Positions 8,363 through 17,814 of a DNA stretch of 47,762 nucleotides are shown piece after piece. How positions within the stretch are numbered: the first letter of the stretch is position 1; each line of letters starts with the position of its first letter. Source of the stretch: a virus; the IMG/VR virus record IMGVR_UViG_3300017917_003112, positions 1 through 47,762 of that record, one strand, 5' to 3'. A model generated the notes under the pieces. That model did no database searches and had not been told where the DNA came from. It saw nothing but the letters and a program-made list of their open reading frames with translations. The translations under genes and the position numbers were made by a program.

Positions 8363-10612
8363 ATGGCAACATCTCAATCAAATAATTTAGATCCAACAAG
8401 TAATGTATCTGGAGATATTAAAGCATCTATCGATTCATTAAAGCAGTTTAATAATGCAACACGTGTTCAAAAAGATGCTATAAGAGATATGTCAACATAC
8501 TTAAAAAGTATGGAACGTTCATTTGAAAGATTGAATGCAAAAGCTGACTCATATAATAAATCTATATTAAATACTAAAAGATTAGAAAAAGATTTAGAAA
8601 GATCAATTCAAAATCAAACTATTGCAAAAAATAAATTAACTGATGCCATCCAAAAAGCAGGAGGAATGGATAAACAGTTTAATAAAGATTTAAATGCAGA
8701 AATAAAATTACAACAAAAAATATCAAATGGATTACTAAATCAAAATCAACTTAAAAAAGCTAGAAATTATTTATCTACACTAAGTCAAGATCTTGAATAT
8801 CAAACATATAAGGCAGCTGTTGAAGCTACAAAAAAAGCTGAATTAGAAGTAGATTCTATGAAAGATAGAGTAGATTTAGAAAAGGAAGTTGCAAAACAAG
8901 TAGGATTTACTGGTAGATTATTAAATTTATCTAATAAAACTTTAGGTATAGGTGGAGGTTTATATACTAAAATAGTAGAAGAAGCAAGAAATGGAGAATC
9001 TACTACAAAAAATTGGATTAAAACAACTGCTATATTAGTAGGAACTGCTGGCTTACTTACAAAGGCTTTTAATAAAGCAGTATCTAAAATATCAGAATTA
9101 ACACTAGTTAGTGGAAAAGGTCAGGGTGATATTGCTAAATTAGTAGCTCCTGTATCAAATTTAATTAAAGGAATTCCTGTTATAGGAGGTTTATTAGGTG
9201 GAGTAGTTGATATGTTTGCAAATTTAGCAGATTTTGCAACCGAATCAGCTTCTGCAGTTAAATTATTTGGAAGAAATTTAGGTTTATCAGAAGTAGAAGC
9301 TTCAAAAATAAATAATCAATTTAGTGATATTGCACATAATTCTGGAAATTTATTATTTAATGCTCAAAAATTTAGAGAATTAGAAACAGAAATAAGCAAT
9401 ATTACTGGAATAAATACTATATTAACAGCAGATCAATTAAAAACTCAAGTTGAATTAAAAGATTTAGCTAGTATTGATTTAGATACTAGAAAAGAACTAC
9501 TTGAAGTATCTAGAATATCTGGAGTTGAACAATCAAAAATTATGAAAACCATAATGGGACAAAATGGTGTTATTAAACAAACACTAGGAGTTTCATTTCA
9601 ATGGCAAAAAACATTAAAAGAAGCTTCTTCTTTAGGAGGAGTATTAGGATTATCATTTGCTAAATACCCAGAAAAATTAACTAAGTCATTAATGACTGTT
9701 AAATCTATGGGAATGGAATTAAAGCAATTAGATTCTATAGCAGATTCATTTTTAGATTTTGAATCATCTATATCAAAAGAATTTGAAGCTCAATTATTAA
9801 CAGGAAAAGATATTAACTTAACAAAAGCTAGAGAAGCATTTTTAAATAATGATTTAGCTACTGCTGCTGCAGAAATAACTAAGCAAGTTGGTAATTCAAC
9901 AGATTTTTTAAATATGAATCGTATTCAACAAGATGCTATATCATCATCAATGGGTATGAGTAGAGATTCAATGGCAGAAATGCTAAAACAACAAGAAAAT
10001 TTTGCAAAACTTGGAGCTACTGATTTAAAAACATACCAACAAAGAACTGCAGAATTATCAAAAACTATAGAAGGAAGAAAAGAATTAGTTAAAACTTTAG
10101 GAGAAGAACAAGCTCAAGTTGTAATGAGTCAAACAACTACTGAAAAAATAGCTAATTTTATTGATAGAATAAAAACTTCATTTGCAGATTTATTAGCTCA
10201 ACCTGGATTCACAAAATTTGTAGATAAGATCGTTGATTTTATATCAAGCCCAGATAATATTAAATCTTTTTTAGGTGGTATAACTAATTTTATATCATAC
10301 ATAATAAAAGCTATTGCTGGAGTAGTAAATGTATTTGATTATTTAAGTTTTGGTTCTATTGATAATAAAATAATAAGTAATTTAAATAGTTATGCTGAAC
10401 AAGTAGGTTCTTTATCTTTAGGATCTTTATCAGCATCAACAGTAACTAGTCCAAAAAGTAGTATTACTCCATCAGGACTTTCTAGTGCAGGAAAATCTGG
10501 TGAATCAAAAGTATATGTAATGGTTATGGTAGATCCAGTAACAGGTAAATCAGTAGAAAAAGTTGTATCTCAACAATATTTTGAAACTCACGGAGGTCAA
10601 TTAGGTAAATAA
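8363..10612 (+). CDS. Tail tape measure protein
   Basis: This 749-residue protein probably sets tail length and occupies the tube lumen. Residues about 15-190 are highly charged and coiled-coil-like. Hydrophobic membrane-like segments follow (around residues 219-240, NWIKTTAILVGTAGLLTKAF; around 270-290, IPVIGGLLGGVVDMFANL; around 635-660, ITNFISYIIKAIAGVVNVF), a layout typical of tape measures. The middle is Ala/Ser/Leu-rich helical sequence. It lies after the tube and hub genes and before baseplate genes, the usual position. It is shorter than many, so the tail should be of modest length. No peptidase or lysozyme motif was seen inside. Confidence 0.82.
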   Translation: MATSQSNNLDPTSNVSGDIKASIDSLKQFNNATRVQKDAIRDMSTYLKSMERSFERLNAKADSYNKSILNTKRLEKDLERSIQNQTIAKNKLTDAIQKAGGMDKQFNKDLNAEIKLQQKISNGLLNQNQLKKARNYLSTLSQDLEYQTYKAAVEATKKAELEVDSMKDRVDLEKEVAKQVGFTGRLLNLSNKTLGIGGGLYTKIVEEARNGESTTKNWIKTTAILVGTAGLLTKAFNKAVSKISELTLVSGKGQGDIAKLVAPVSNLIKGIPVIGGLLGGVVDMFANLADFATESASAVKLFGRNLGLSEVEASKINNQFSDIAHNSGNLLFNAQKFRELETEISNITGINTILTADQLKTQVELKDLASIDLDTRKELLEVSRISGVEQSKIMKTIMGQNGVIKQTLGVSFQWQKTLKEASSLGGVLGLSFAKYPEKLTKSLMTVKSMGMELKQLDSIADSFLDFESSISKEFEAQLLTGKDINLTKAREAFLNNDLATAAAEITKQVGNSTDFLNMNRIQQDAISSSMGMSRDSMAEMLKQQENFAKLGATDLKTYQQRTAELSKTIEGRKELVKTLGEEQAQVVMSQTTTEKIANFIDRIKTSFADLLAQPGFTKFVDKIVDFISSPDNIKSFLGGITNFISYIIKAIAGVVNVFDYLSFGSIDNKIISNLNSYAEQVGSLSLGSLSASTVTSPKSSITPSGLSSAGKSGESKVYVMVMVDPVTGKSVEKVVSQQYFETHGGQLGK

Positions 10613-10640
10613 ACTAATTGATAAAATTAAAAAATAAAAA

Positions 10641-12569
10641 ATGCCATTAATAGATTTAAAAACAAATTTAAAAAGTTTAAAATATGGAGCAGATAGACCT
10701 GGATATGGTTATTCTGGTCAACCATATATAAAAACTAGTTTACCTGATGTAATTAATGGTGCTGGTAATATAAATCCACTTTTTAGAGTACAATCTACAG
10801 GTAATTTAGATTATCCTATTAGAGGAGGAGATGTAACATTTAGTTTAGGTACTCAAACATATACATTATCTAGTCAAGTTGATAAAGCTAGAATTAAAAA
10901 ATTTTTTGAAGATTCACCAAGAGGTAATGCATTTATACAGAAACAAATAGGACTTCAATTATCAAATCCAAAAATACAAACTGGAAATACTTTATCTGGA
11001 TTTAATCAATCAAACCCACTTCCATCAATATTAGAAAATACTAGAGTATATAACTCAGGATTAAATACATTAGCACAAGTTGGTGTAGAAGGATCAGGAG
11101 CTCATGCATTAAGACATGGATTAGTTCCATTTAATATACTACAAAAACATTATTATGATATTGTAAATAATGAAAATATAACAGGTCAGTCAGAAAATAA
11201 TAGATTATTAATATTAACTAATCTTAAGATGACTAATCCACAAACACAAGTAGTAAGCACTAATAATGTATCAAATATAAATGTAGTTAATACATTAGGA
11301 ATATCATTAAATAAAAATTTATTATTTCAATATTTAGGAGGTCCTGGTTCTGTTTACGGAGTAGGTACTACAACAATTAAAAGAGCTGTAGATACAACTA
11401 AATTGATTGGTTCTAGAAATCAAATGGTATATGATCAACTAAGAGCAAATAGTGATAGTCAAGAATCTGTAAGTAATAGAGCTTCTAGTCAATTTAAAAC
11501 TATTAAAGATAATACAGGAATTTGGAATCCTAAAGATTCATTAGAATATAGATTTTATGAAAAAAATAGTAAAATAGACAAATTAAATAAATCTTTACCA
11601 AAAACATTTGAAAATAATCAAGCTCCATGGGAAGACCAATCAGTAAATAATGATGATATAATTAAATTTGTATTTGAAGCATTGAGTAATGATAATACTA
11701 ATCAATCAACTGCTATATTTTTTAGAGCCTTTTTAACCAGTGGAATTACTGATAATCACTCAGCAGTATTAAATCCATTTAAATATATGGGTAGAGGTGA
11801 AGATTTTTTTACATATCAAGGATTTAATAGATCTATATCATTTTCATTTAGAGTAGCTGCAATGTCAATGGATGAATTAATGCCAATGCATATTAGAGTC
11901 AATGAACTAATGGGGCAAGTATATCCTGACTATAGCCAAAAACAAAGTATAATGAGAGCTCCTATTATTAGAGTAACAATTGGAGATTATTTACATAGAG
12001 TACCAGGTTTTATTGAAAATATAACTGCTACTATTGATAATGGAACTCCATGGGAAATTTCTAATCTTAGGCCATATAATGGATTTGACGATTATGTAGC
12101 ACAATTACCGCATGTTATAGATATATCAGTGACATTTAAACCTATATTAGATATATTACCACAAAGAAGAAAAATAGATAATACAGCTCCATATATACCT
12201 TTAATAGTAAATAATCCAATAAAAAATACAAGTACAACTACTAATATAGCACAAAATATAGTAGATAATATTCCAGGAGTAGCATCAAGTAGTGATACTA
12301 CTAATTTTAGTAATTCTCCAAAAATAGAAACACCAATAGATAAAATTAATAAGGTTAATCCATCTAATAAAAGAAGAAAGAAAACTTCTAGTAGAATAAT
12401 ACCAAAAAATAATAATGGAACAGGCCCTACAGAAATTTTACAAAGTTCATATGATAATATATTATTAGCAAGACAATCTAATTCAAAAAGTATATTATAT
12501 TTAGGAAATGATTTTAATATAAATGATAAATCTATAGCAAAACAATATAGAAATCCAAATAGACAATAA
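10641..12569 (+). CDS. Probable baseplate/tail structural protein of unknown family
   Basis: The protein has 642 residues and lies between the tape measure and the LysM-type baseplate gene. The N-terminus contains a Gly/Pro/Tyr-rich stretch (GADRPGYGYSGQPYIKTSLP). Residues about 340-510 look like a folded domain (AIFFRAFLTSGITDNHSAVL, then the strand SISFSFRVAAMS and VPGFIENITATIDNGTPWEI), comparable to tube-like or gpU/gpN-like proteins that cap tails or connect hub to tube. The last 110 residues are low-complexity Asn/Ser/Thr/Lys-rich. Its TAA shares an A with the ATG of the next gene (TAATG), implying translational coupling. The structural role is inferred from position. Confidence 0.65.
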   Translation: MPLIDLKTNLKSLKYGADRPGYGYSGQPYIKTSLPDVINGAGNINPLFRVQSTGNLDYPIRGGDVTFSLGTQTYTLSSQVDKARIKKFFEDSPRGNAFIQKQIGLQLSNPKIQTGNTLSGFNQSNPLPSILENTRVYNSGLNTLAQVGVEGSGAHALRHGLVPFNILQKHYYDIVNNENITGQSENNRLLILTNLKMTNPQTQVVSTNNVSNINVVNTLGISLNKNLLFQYLGGPGSVYGVGTTTIKRAVDTTKLIGSRNQMVYDQLRANSDSQESVSNRASSQFKTIKDNTGIWNPKDSLEYRFYEKNSKIDKLNKSLPKTFENNQAPWEDQSVNNDDIIKFVFEALSNDNTNQSTAIFFRAFLTSGITDNHSAVLNPFKYMGRGEDFFTYQGFNRSISFSFRVAAMSMDELMPMHIRVNELMGQVYPDYSQKQSIMRAPIIRVTIGDYLHRVPGFIENITATIDNGTPWEISNLRPYNGFDDYVAQLPHVIDISVTFKPILDILPQRRKIDNTAPYIPLIVNNPIKNTSTTTNIAQNIVDNIPGVASSSDTTNFSNSPKIETPIDKINKVNPSNKRRKKTSSRIIPKNNNGTGPTEILQSSYDNILLARQSNSKSILYLGNDFNINDKSIAKQYRNPNRQ

Positions 12570-12874
12570 TGAATAGATACCAAAATATACCAATAACTAA
12601 ATATGAAAATATAGGATCTCAATATTATTTAAATAATATATATCCTGATATTCCAGTATCAAATAATGATGACTATGTTATAACTGTTTTAGGAGATAGA
12701 TTAGATTTATTAGCATACGATTTTTATAGTGATGAAACTCTTTGGTGGATTATTGCTACTGCTAATGGGTTATCTGGAGATTCATTGTATTTAGAACCAG
12801 GAATTCAACTAAGAATACCGGTAGATGTAACCAGTATAATAAATAATTATAAACTTACAAATATTACTAGATAG
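12569..12874 (+). CDS. LysM-like baseplate protein (T4 gp53 / P2 gpX type)
   Basis: This 101-residue protein has a pattern typical of LysM-like tail proteins: VITVLGDRLDLLAYDFYSDE followed by TLWWIIATANGL and a C-terminal GIQLRIPVD strand. T4 gp53 contains the comparable stretch ending in LYWVLLMCND. P2 gpX and the LysM proteins of contractile injection systems sit between tube and spike. Here the gene directly precedes the giant hub protein, the same order as the LysM-spike pairs in injection systems. It starts at the overlapping TAATG of the preceding gene and ends two bases before the next ATG, so the three genes are translationally linked. Confidence 0.75.
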   Translation: MNRYQNIPITKYENIGSQYYLNNIYPDIPVSNNDDYVITVLGDRLDLLAYDFYSDETLWWIIATANGLSGDSLYLEPGIQLRIPVDVTSIINNYKLTNITR

Positions 12875-12876
12875 TT

Positions 12877-15800
12877 ATGGCAGGATTAGATAATAAAATA
12901 TCCAATATTATTGGAGTTAAATTACCTAGTTGGGTAATGGGACAATTAGGAACTAGATCAAATAAAACAAATCAAGATAATAGAGATAATGATAATTTAA
13001 TATATTTAGGTAATAAAACAGCTTGGATAAGATTAGTATCATCAATTAATGTAATAAATGAAAAAGATCTAAAATACTTTAATGATAATATAGATATACC
13101 TATTATTAAACCTGAAGATTTAGCAAAAGAATTTGTATTATTTGCTGGTACATCAAAGTATTTAGATAAAAATTCATATCAACTTAGATCAGGATTAGGA
13201 CCTAATAGTGCATATGGAATTTTAGGAGAAAAAGAAATTAATAATTATGGCTATAAACCAATGCCAGGTATAACTTCTGTATCTATAGATACGCAAGGTA
13301 AATTAGGATCTGTAATATCAGCAACTATTAATTTTAAATGCTGGGATAAAATGCAATTAGATGTAATAGATGCTCTATATTTTAAATTAGGATTTACTAT
13401 GTTTTTAGAGTGGGGTCATACATTCTACTATCTTAGTGATACTAAAACTCCAAATAAATTAGAAAGTTCTGAATTACTTAGTATTGACCCATTTCAATCT
13501 GGACTATCAAAGGAAGATATATACTTTAAAATAGCTCAAAATCGTAGAGAATCTGAAGGTAATTATGATGCTATGCTTGGTATAGTTACAAATTTTAATT
13601 TTAAATATACTCAAGACGGCGGATATGATTGTACGTTAAAATTAATGAGTTTAGGAATATTAGCAGACTCAATAAAAATAAATAACCCAGGATCACTTCC
13701 TGGAATTGTGAAAGCAGAAGTTGTACAATTAAATAATACTTTAATTGAGATTGCAAAAAAACAACAACAAGATGAATTAAATAAGCAAAAAGCTTTAGAT
13801 GCAGCTAATTTAGAACAAAAAGCTAAAGACGAAATTCCAAAATCTATAGAAGACATAATATCTTTATATGGAACAACCGCTTATTCAGAAGGAGCTAAAC
13901 TAAATATAAATGCAAATGCAGCAGATGCAGGAAATAGTAATAAAGATGAAGGGAGTCTTAGAAAAGCTATATTATATTATCCATCAAATAAAATAAAAGA
14001 TCCTAAATACGCCGATATTTCAACAGCTGTACCAGCATATGGAGATATTTATATTGTTAGAAAATTAAATGGATATATCCCATTAAGACCAGATTTATTA
14101 ACTAAAACATCTGTTATTTTTAATTATCCTGAATTTGCAAATATATTATCAAGAATATACACAGAAGATCCTACAAAAGATTTATATAATGATAATTTTT
14201 GGGAATATAAAGTATTTTCTTCATATGATTATACAGCAGAACTTACATATAAAAGTAGTTATAATAATGAAAGTTATAAAATAGAAGTATTAATAGATAA
14301 ACAAGGAGAGACAAACCCTGAAATAGTTGGATTAGATGATCAAACATATAAACCAACAAAAAAAGAATTTACAGAGGCTTTTATATCTACTATTAAAGAA
14401 GAAAATACTAAATTTTTAATAAAAGAATATACTAGACTTGGAGAGTTTGTATTTGAATTTAAAGTGCCAATTATAACTAAAAAACCAGTAACTAAACCTG
14501 GAGGTGTTTCTAGTACTCTTCAAAAATTACCAGATATAATTGTACAAGAAGATATAATATTTTATGTACCTACTAGATTGACTATAAATGATACTAGACT
14601 TATAAAAAGTTTTAATACAGAAGGAGTTATACAACCAGTAAATTTTTTAAGTTTAGAGAAAAAAATTGAATCTCAAAATCAAATTGAAATAGCTAAAAAA
14701 GAAAAAGAAGAACAGCAACAGGCTCAAAAAGAACAAACTATACAAATTGAAAATGCACTAAATATACAATCATCTTTAGAGTTAACTTTAAGAGCAATAC
14801 AATTACATGCATTAAATAAAGCAATTAATCAAACATCAAGTCCTGATGTAAATATAGGTAATAAAGTTTATAAGTGTGAATTTTGGAAAAAAACTGATCT
14901 AGCAAAAAATTCTCAAAAACCTTTTTTAGAGCAAGTTTTTTCTAGTGGAGTATATGCTTCTTTTATTAGAGATTTAGTTGAGGATAAAATTAGCGATTTA
15001 AGTTATTATACATCAGGTATTCCTAGTTTTTTTAGACTTGAATTTAAAAATCCTACTCCATTAGATAAATTTAAAGTAAGAGCAAAGTATGGATTTGCAA
15101 CTACTTTAATGTCAAATAATAGTAGTGTTGCTGATATACAATTAAAAAAAGTTGATTATAAAGCATTACTCAATGCATATGTATTACCTTATAATATTAA
15201 TCAAGAAATAATAAAAGGTATTCAAACAAATCATCCTGTATATATCCCTTTTGGTTTATTATTAATGATATTAAATCACTCGTGCACTATATATGATACA
15301 CCAGATGATGCAGCAACACAAACACCATTAGTTTATATAGATTATAATCCTGAACTAAATTTTTGTTTAAGTAATAGTAAACAATTGAGTACTAATCCAT
15401 GGAAAACACTAATTCCATTTGAAGGTACTTTTGAAGATTATAAAAAATTATTTAATCATGATTTATTAAGTAAAGACGGTACTAGTATTACAGGAAATTC
15501 TGAAACTACTAAATTATTTGATCCAGAAACAGAAGATAAAATATCTGGAGCCATACCTACACTAAAATTTATAACATCTAAAGAAGGGGCTCATAGTGAT
15601 GGTAATAATTATAGAGCTAAAATAATGAATATATTAATTAATATAGATTATGCTATTGAATTAGTAAAAGATTTTAGTACTAAAGATGGTGGTAATGGAG
15701 TTTTTTTAAAACCATATATTGAACAAGTATTATCAGATTTAAATAAGTATTTAGGTAATATTAATGCATTTAGATTATCGTATAATGATCAAGGAAATAC

Positions 15801-17115
15801 TTTTCAAATAGTAGACGATCAATTCATACCAGCACTATCTGGAGAAACTCAAATATCTGCAAATAATATATCAGTGTCACCAACAAATACTACTGAAATA
15901 CCTTTAGTAGGTAAAAAGTCAATTGCAAAATCACTAGAAATTTCAACTGATATAAGTAGTAAATTATCTAATATGCTAGCTATTTCTGCAAACTCAACAG
16001 TTGCAAACAAAGCTACATTATCTACAAATGGAGATCCTTTTGGTTTTATTAATACTAATTATGTAGATAGATATATAAAAAATAGACAAGAAATATCAGG
16101 TTTTAATAATATAGATAAAAAAAATGATAGTTTAGTATCAGCAGCAACCCAGTTTAATCAAGCTATATCGGATTTTTACAGCGTGTCTAATCCATCAGAA
16201 AATTTAGTTTCACCATCTACTAATTATTATATAGAAAAGATGAGTAAAATAAAAAATGATGAATATCCAACTAGAGCTTCTACAATGATACCGGTATCTA
16301 TTAATTTTACTACAGATGGAATATCAGGATTAGGAATGGGCCAAGGATTTACTGTGTCAAATGAATTACTTCCATATACATATAATTTAAAAAGAGTATC
16401 AGAAAGTACTCCAGATTATATAAATAATGTAGGATTTGTTATGGTAGGACTTTCACATACTATAGAAAGTAATACCTGGAATACTTCTGTAAAAGCAAAT
16501 ATGATATTATTAAAAAATAAAACTGATTTTGATGGAAGTGTTACAAATATTAGTAATAGAATTGGAACTGTTGGAATTAATCTTAGAAATGAAAATCAAA
16601 TAAATATCCCAGGAAAGATTTTAGGTCAAGTTGATTTATCTAGTTTACAATTAACTGGTGGTTGGGAAGAAATAGCTTATAATTATATATCATCTAAAGA
16701 GGGATTCTATGAAATACCAAAGTGGGATGCAAATCATTTAAGAGGAGGTTATGGATCAGATAATATAATATTAGCTAATGGACAAAATAAAAAAGTGGAT
16801 AATAATACTAGATTTACTAAAGAAGATGCAAAACGTACTTTAATTTGGAATATTAAAAATGATTATTATAAAAGAGTTGTAAATAAAATAGGAGTGCAAC
16901 AGTGGGAAAAATTAAAAAATACTCAAAAAGCAGCTTTAATAAGTTATGCTTATAATGTTGGTAGCATTTTAAATAGTGTAGCTAATGCTATACAATCTGG
17001 AGAATCTACTGCAGTAGCTAATGCTATAGCAGCAGGTCCAATAACATCAGAAAAAAAAGTGGTAGATGGATTAATAACAAGAAGAAAAGAAGAGGCTACA
17101 TTATATTTATCATAA
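12877..17115 (+). CDS. Giant baseplate hub protein with C-terminal lysozyme domain
   Basis: The protein has 1412 residues. The N-terminal part (residues about 1-280) is a folded region with beta-rich segments (MPGITSVSIDTQGKLGSVIS, TMFLEWGHTFYYLSD, GIVTNFNFKYTQDGGYDCTL), resembling gp27/gpD-type hub domains. Lys/Gln-rich coiled coils follow near 290-330 and 620-655. Residues about 1260-1412 match GH24-type phage lysozymes: SSKEGF, then KWDANHLRGGYGSD, then TKEDAKRTL and QKAALISYAYNVGS. Glu1275 and Asp1284 have the nine-residue spacing of T4 lysozyme Glu11/Asp20; the third catalytic residue is uncertain. T4 gp5 likewise fuses a lysozyme to the spike. It probably digests peptidoglycan during injection. 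The gene starts at an AGTTATG context. Confidence 0.82.
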   Translation: MAGLDNKISNIIGVKLPSWVMGQLGTRSNKTNQDNRDNDNLIYLGNKTAWIRLVSSINVINEKDLKYFNDNIDIPIIKPEDLAKEFVLFAGTSKYLDKNSYQLRSGLGPNSAYGILGEKEINNYGYKPMPGITSVSIDTQGKLGSVISATINFKCWDKMQLDVIDALYFKLGFTMFLEWGHTFYYLSDTKTPNKLESSELLSIDPFQSGLSKEDIYFKIAQNRRESEGNYDAMLGIVTNFNFKYTQDGGYDCTLKLMSLGILADSIKINNPGSLPGIVKAEVVQLNNTLIEIAKKQQQDELNKQKALDAANLEQKAKDEIPKSIEDIISLYGTTAYSEGAKLNINANAADAGNSNKDEGSLRKAILYYPSNKIKDPKYADISTAVPAYGDIYIVRKLNGYIPLRPDLLTKTSVIFNYPEFANILSRIYTEDPTKDLYNDNFWEYKVFSSYDYTAELTYKSSYNNESYKIEVLIDKQGETNPEIVGLDDQTYKPTKKEFTEAFISTIKEENTKFLIKEYTRLGEFVFEFKVPIITKKPVTKPGGVSSTLQKLPDIIVQEDIIFYVPTRLTINDTRLIKSFNTEGVIQPVNFLSLEKKIESQNQIEIAKKEKEEQQQAQKEQTIQIENALNIQSSLELTLRAIQLHALNKAINQTSSPDVNIGNKVYKCEFWKKTDLAKNSQKPFLEQVFSSGVYASFIRDLVEDKISDLSYYTSGIPSFFRLEFKNPTPLDKFKVRAKYGFATTLMSNNSSVADIQLKKVDYKALLNAYVLPYNINQEIIKGIQTNHPVYIPFGLLLMILNHSCTIYDTPDDAATQTPLVYIDYNPELNFCLSNSKQLSTNPWKTLIPFEGTFEDYKKLFNHDLLSKDGTSITGNSETTKLFDPETEDKISGAIPTLKFITSKEGAHSDGNNYRAKIMNILINIDYAIELVKDFSTKDGGNGVFLKPYIEQVLSDLNKYLGNINAFRLSYNDQGNTFQIVDDQFIPALSGETQISANNISVSPTNTTEIPLVGKKSIAKSLEISTDISSKLSNMLAISANSTVANKATLSTNGDPFGFINTNYVDRYIKNRQEISGFNNIDKKNDSLVSAATQFNQAISDFYSVSNPSENLVSPSTNYYIEKMSKIKNDEYPTRASTMIPVSINFTTDGISGLGMGQGFTVSNELLPYTYNLKRVSESTPDYINNVGFVMVGLSHTIESNTWNTSVKANMILLKNKTDFDGSVTNISNRIGTVGINLRNENQINIPGKILGQVDLSSLQLTGGWEEIAYNYISSKEGFYEIPKWDANHLRGGYGSDNIILANGQNKKVDNNTRFTKEDAKRTLIWNIKNDYYKRVVNKIGVQQWEKLKNTQKAALISYAYNVGSILNSVANAIQSGESTAVANAIAAGPITSEKKVVDGLITRRKEEATLYLS

Positions 17116-17130
17116 TAAAAAATACAGACT

Positions 17131-17760
17131 ATGCTAAGATATTATCCATCATTTATAACTTTAAATAATTTATCAACTAAAGGAAATGAATATACAATCA
17201 ATGGAATTCCATATGTAGGTAAATATTATCAAACAAATAAAGGCCTTGCATTTTCAGGACCAAGTCCTGAAATAGGTCCTAGTGAACCTTTAAATCCAAT
17301 AAATAATTTTAAAAGTGCCCCTGGATTAAATAATATTAATATATCTAATAAAGAAAAAAATAAACTAGTTATATTAGGAAATATAACGCCAACAAGAATT
17401 CCAGGAAAACCTAATTCTTATTATCCAAACCCAACTGAAGAAGATTATAGAAAAGGATATACTATTAGATATTTTACTAAAAAAGAAAATCAAAATGGTT
17501 TTATTATAGAAATTTCTAATGATGAATATAATTCCATAGTTAATGGAACTGCAGATTATGATATAACTATATATCAAGTAACTAAAATATTATGGAAATT
17601 AACAGGACCTTTAAAATCTATTAAAACATCTCAATATAATACTATAGTAGGTATAATAGATACAAATCAAAGACTAGTAGAGACTACAAATAAAACATTT
17701 TTAGGGATAACAGACTTTATTGGTGGAGAGTATGCAAAATTCTCTAGACCAACTTTATAG
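17131..17760 (+). CDS. Hypothetical protein of the baseplate region
   Basis: This 209-residue protein follows the hub gene by 15 bases and is the last gene of the tail block. It has a Gly/Pro-rich N-terminal third (KGLAFSGPSPEIGPSEPLNP), followed by a beta-rich region with a polar charged middle (EEDYRKGYTIRYFTKKENQN) and a C-terminal segment ending NKTFLGITDFIGGEYAKFSR. No family is recognised. Tail-operon position and similar base composition suggest a virion component, possibly of the baseplate. It lacks a signal peptide or membrane segment. Confidence 0.55.
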   Translation: MLRYYPSFITLNNLSTKGNEYTINGIPYVGKYYQTNKGLAFSGPSPEIGPSEPLNPINNFKSAPGLNNINISNKEKNKLVILGNITPTRIPGKPNSYYPNPTEEDYRKGYTIRYFTKKENQNGFIIEISNDEYNSIVNGTADYDITIYQVTKILWKLTGPLKSIKTSQYNTIVGIIDTNQRLVETTNKTFLGITDFIGGEYAKFSRPTL

Positions 17761-17814
17761 ATTAATTTTATTATAATAATTAATTGTTGTATTATTGTAA
17801 TCTAATAAAAGGTT

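Noticed and set aside
12092-12622. 176-codon open frame on the - strand
   Set aside because: It lies opposite the 642-residue tail protein and the start of the LysM gene; its hydrophobic, Leu/Ile/Phe-rich translation is typical of antisense AT-rich coding sequence, and no promoter motif precedes it.
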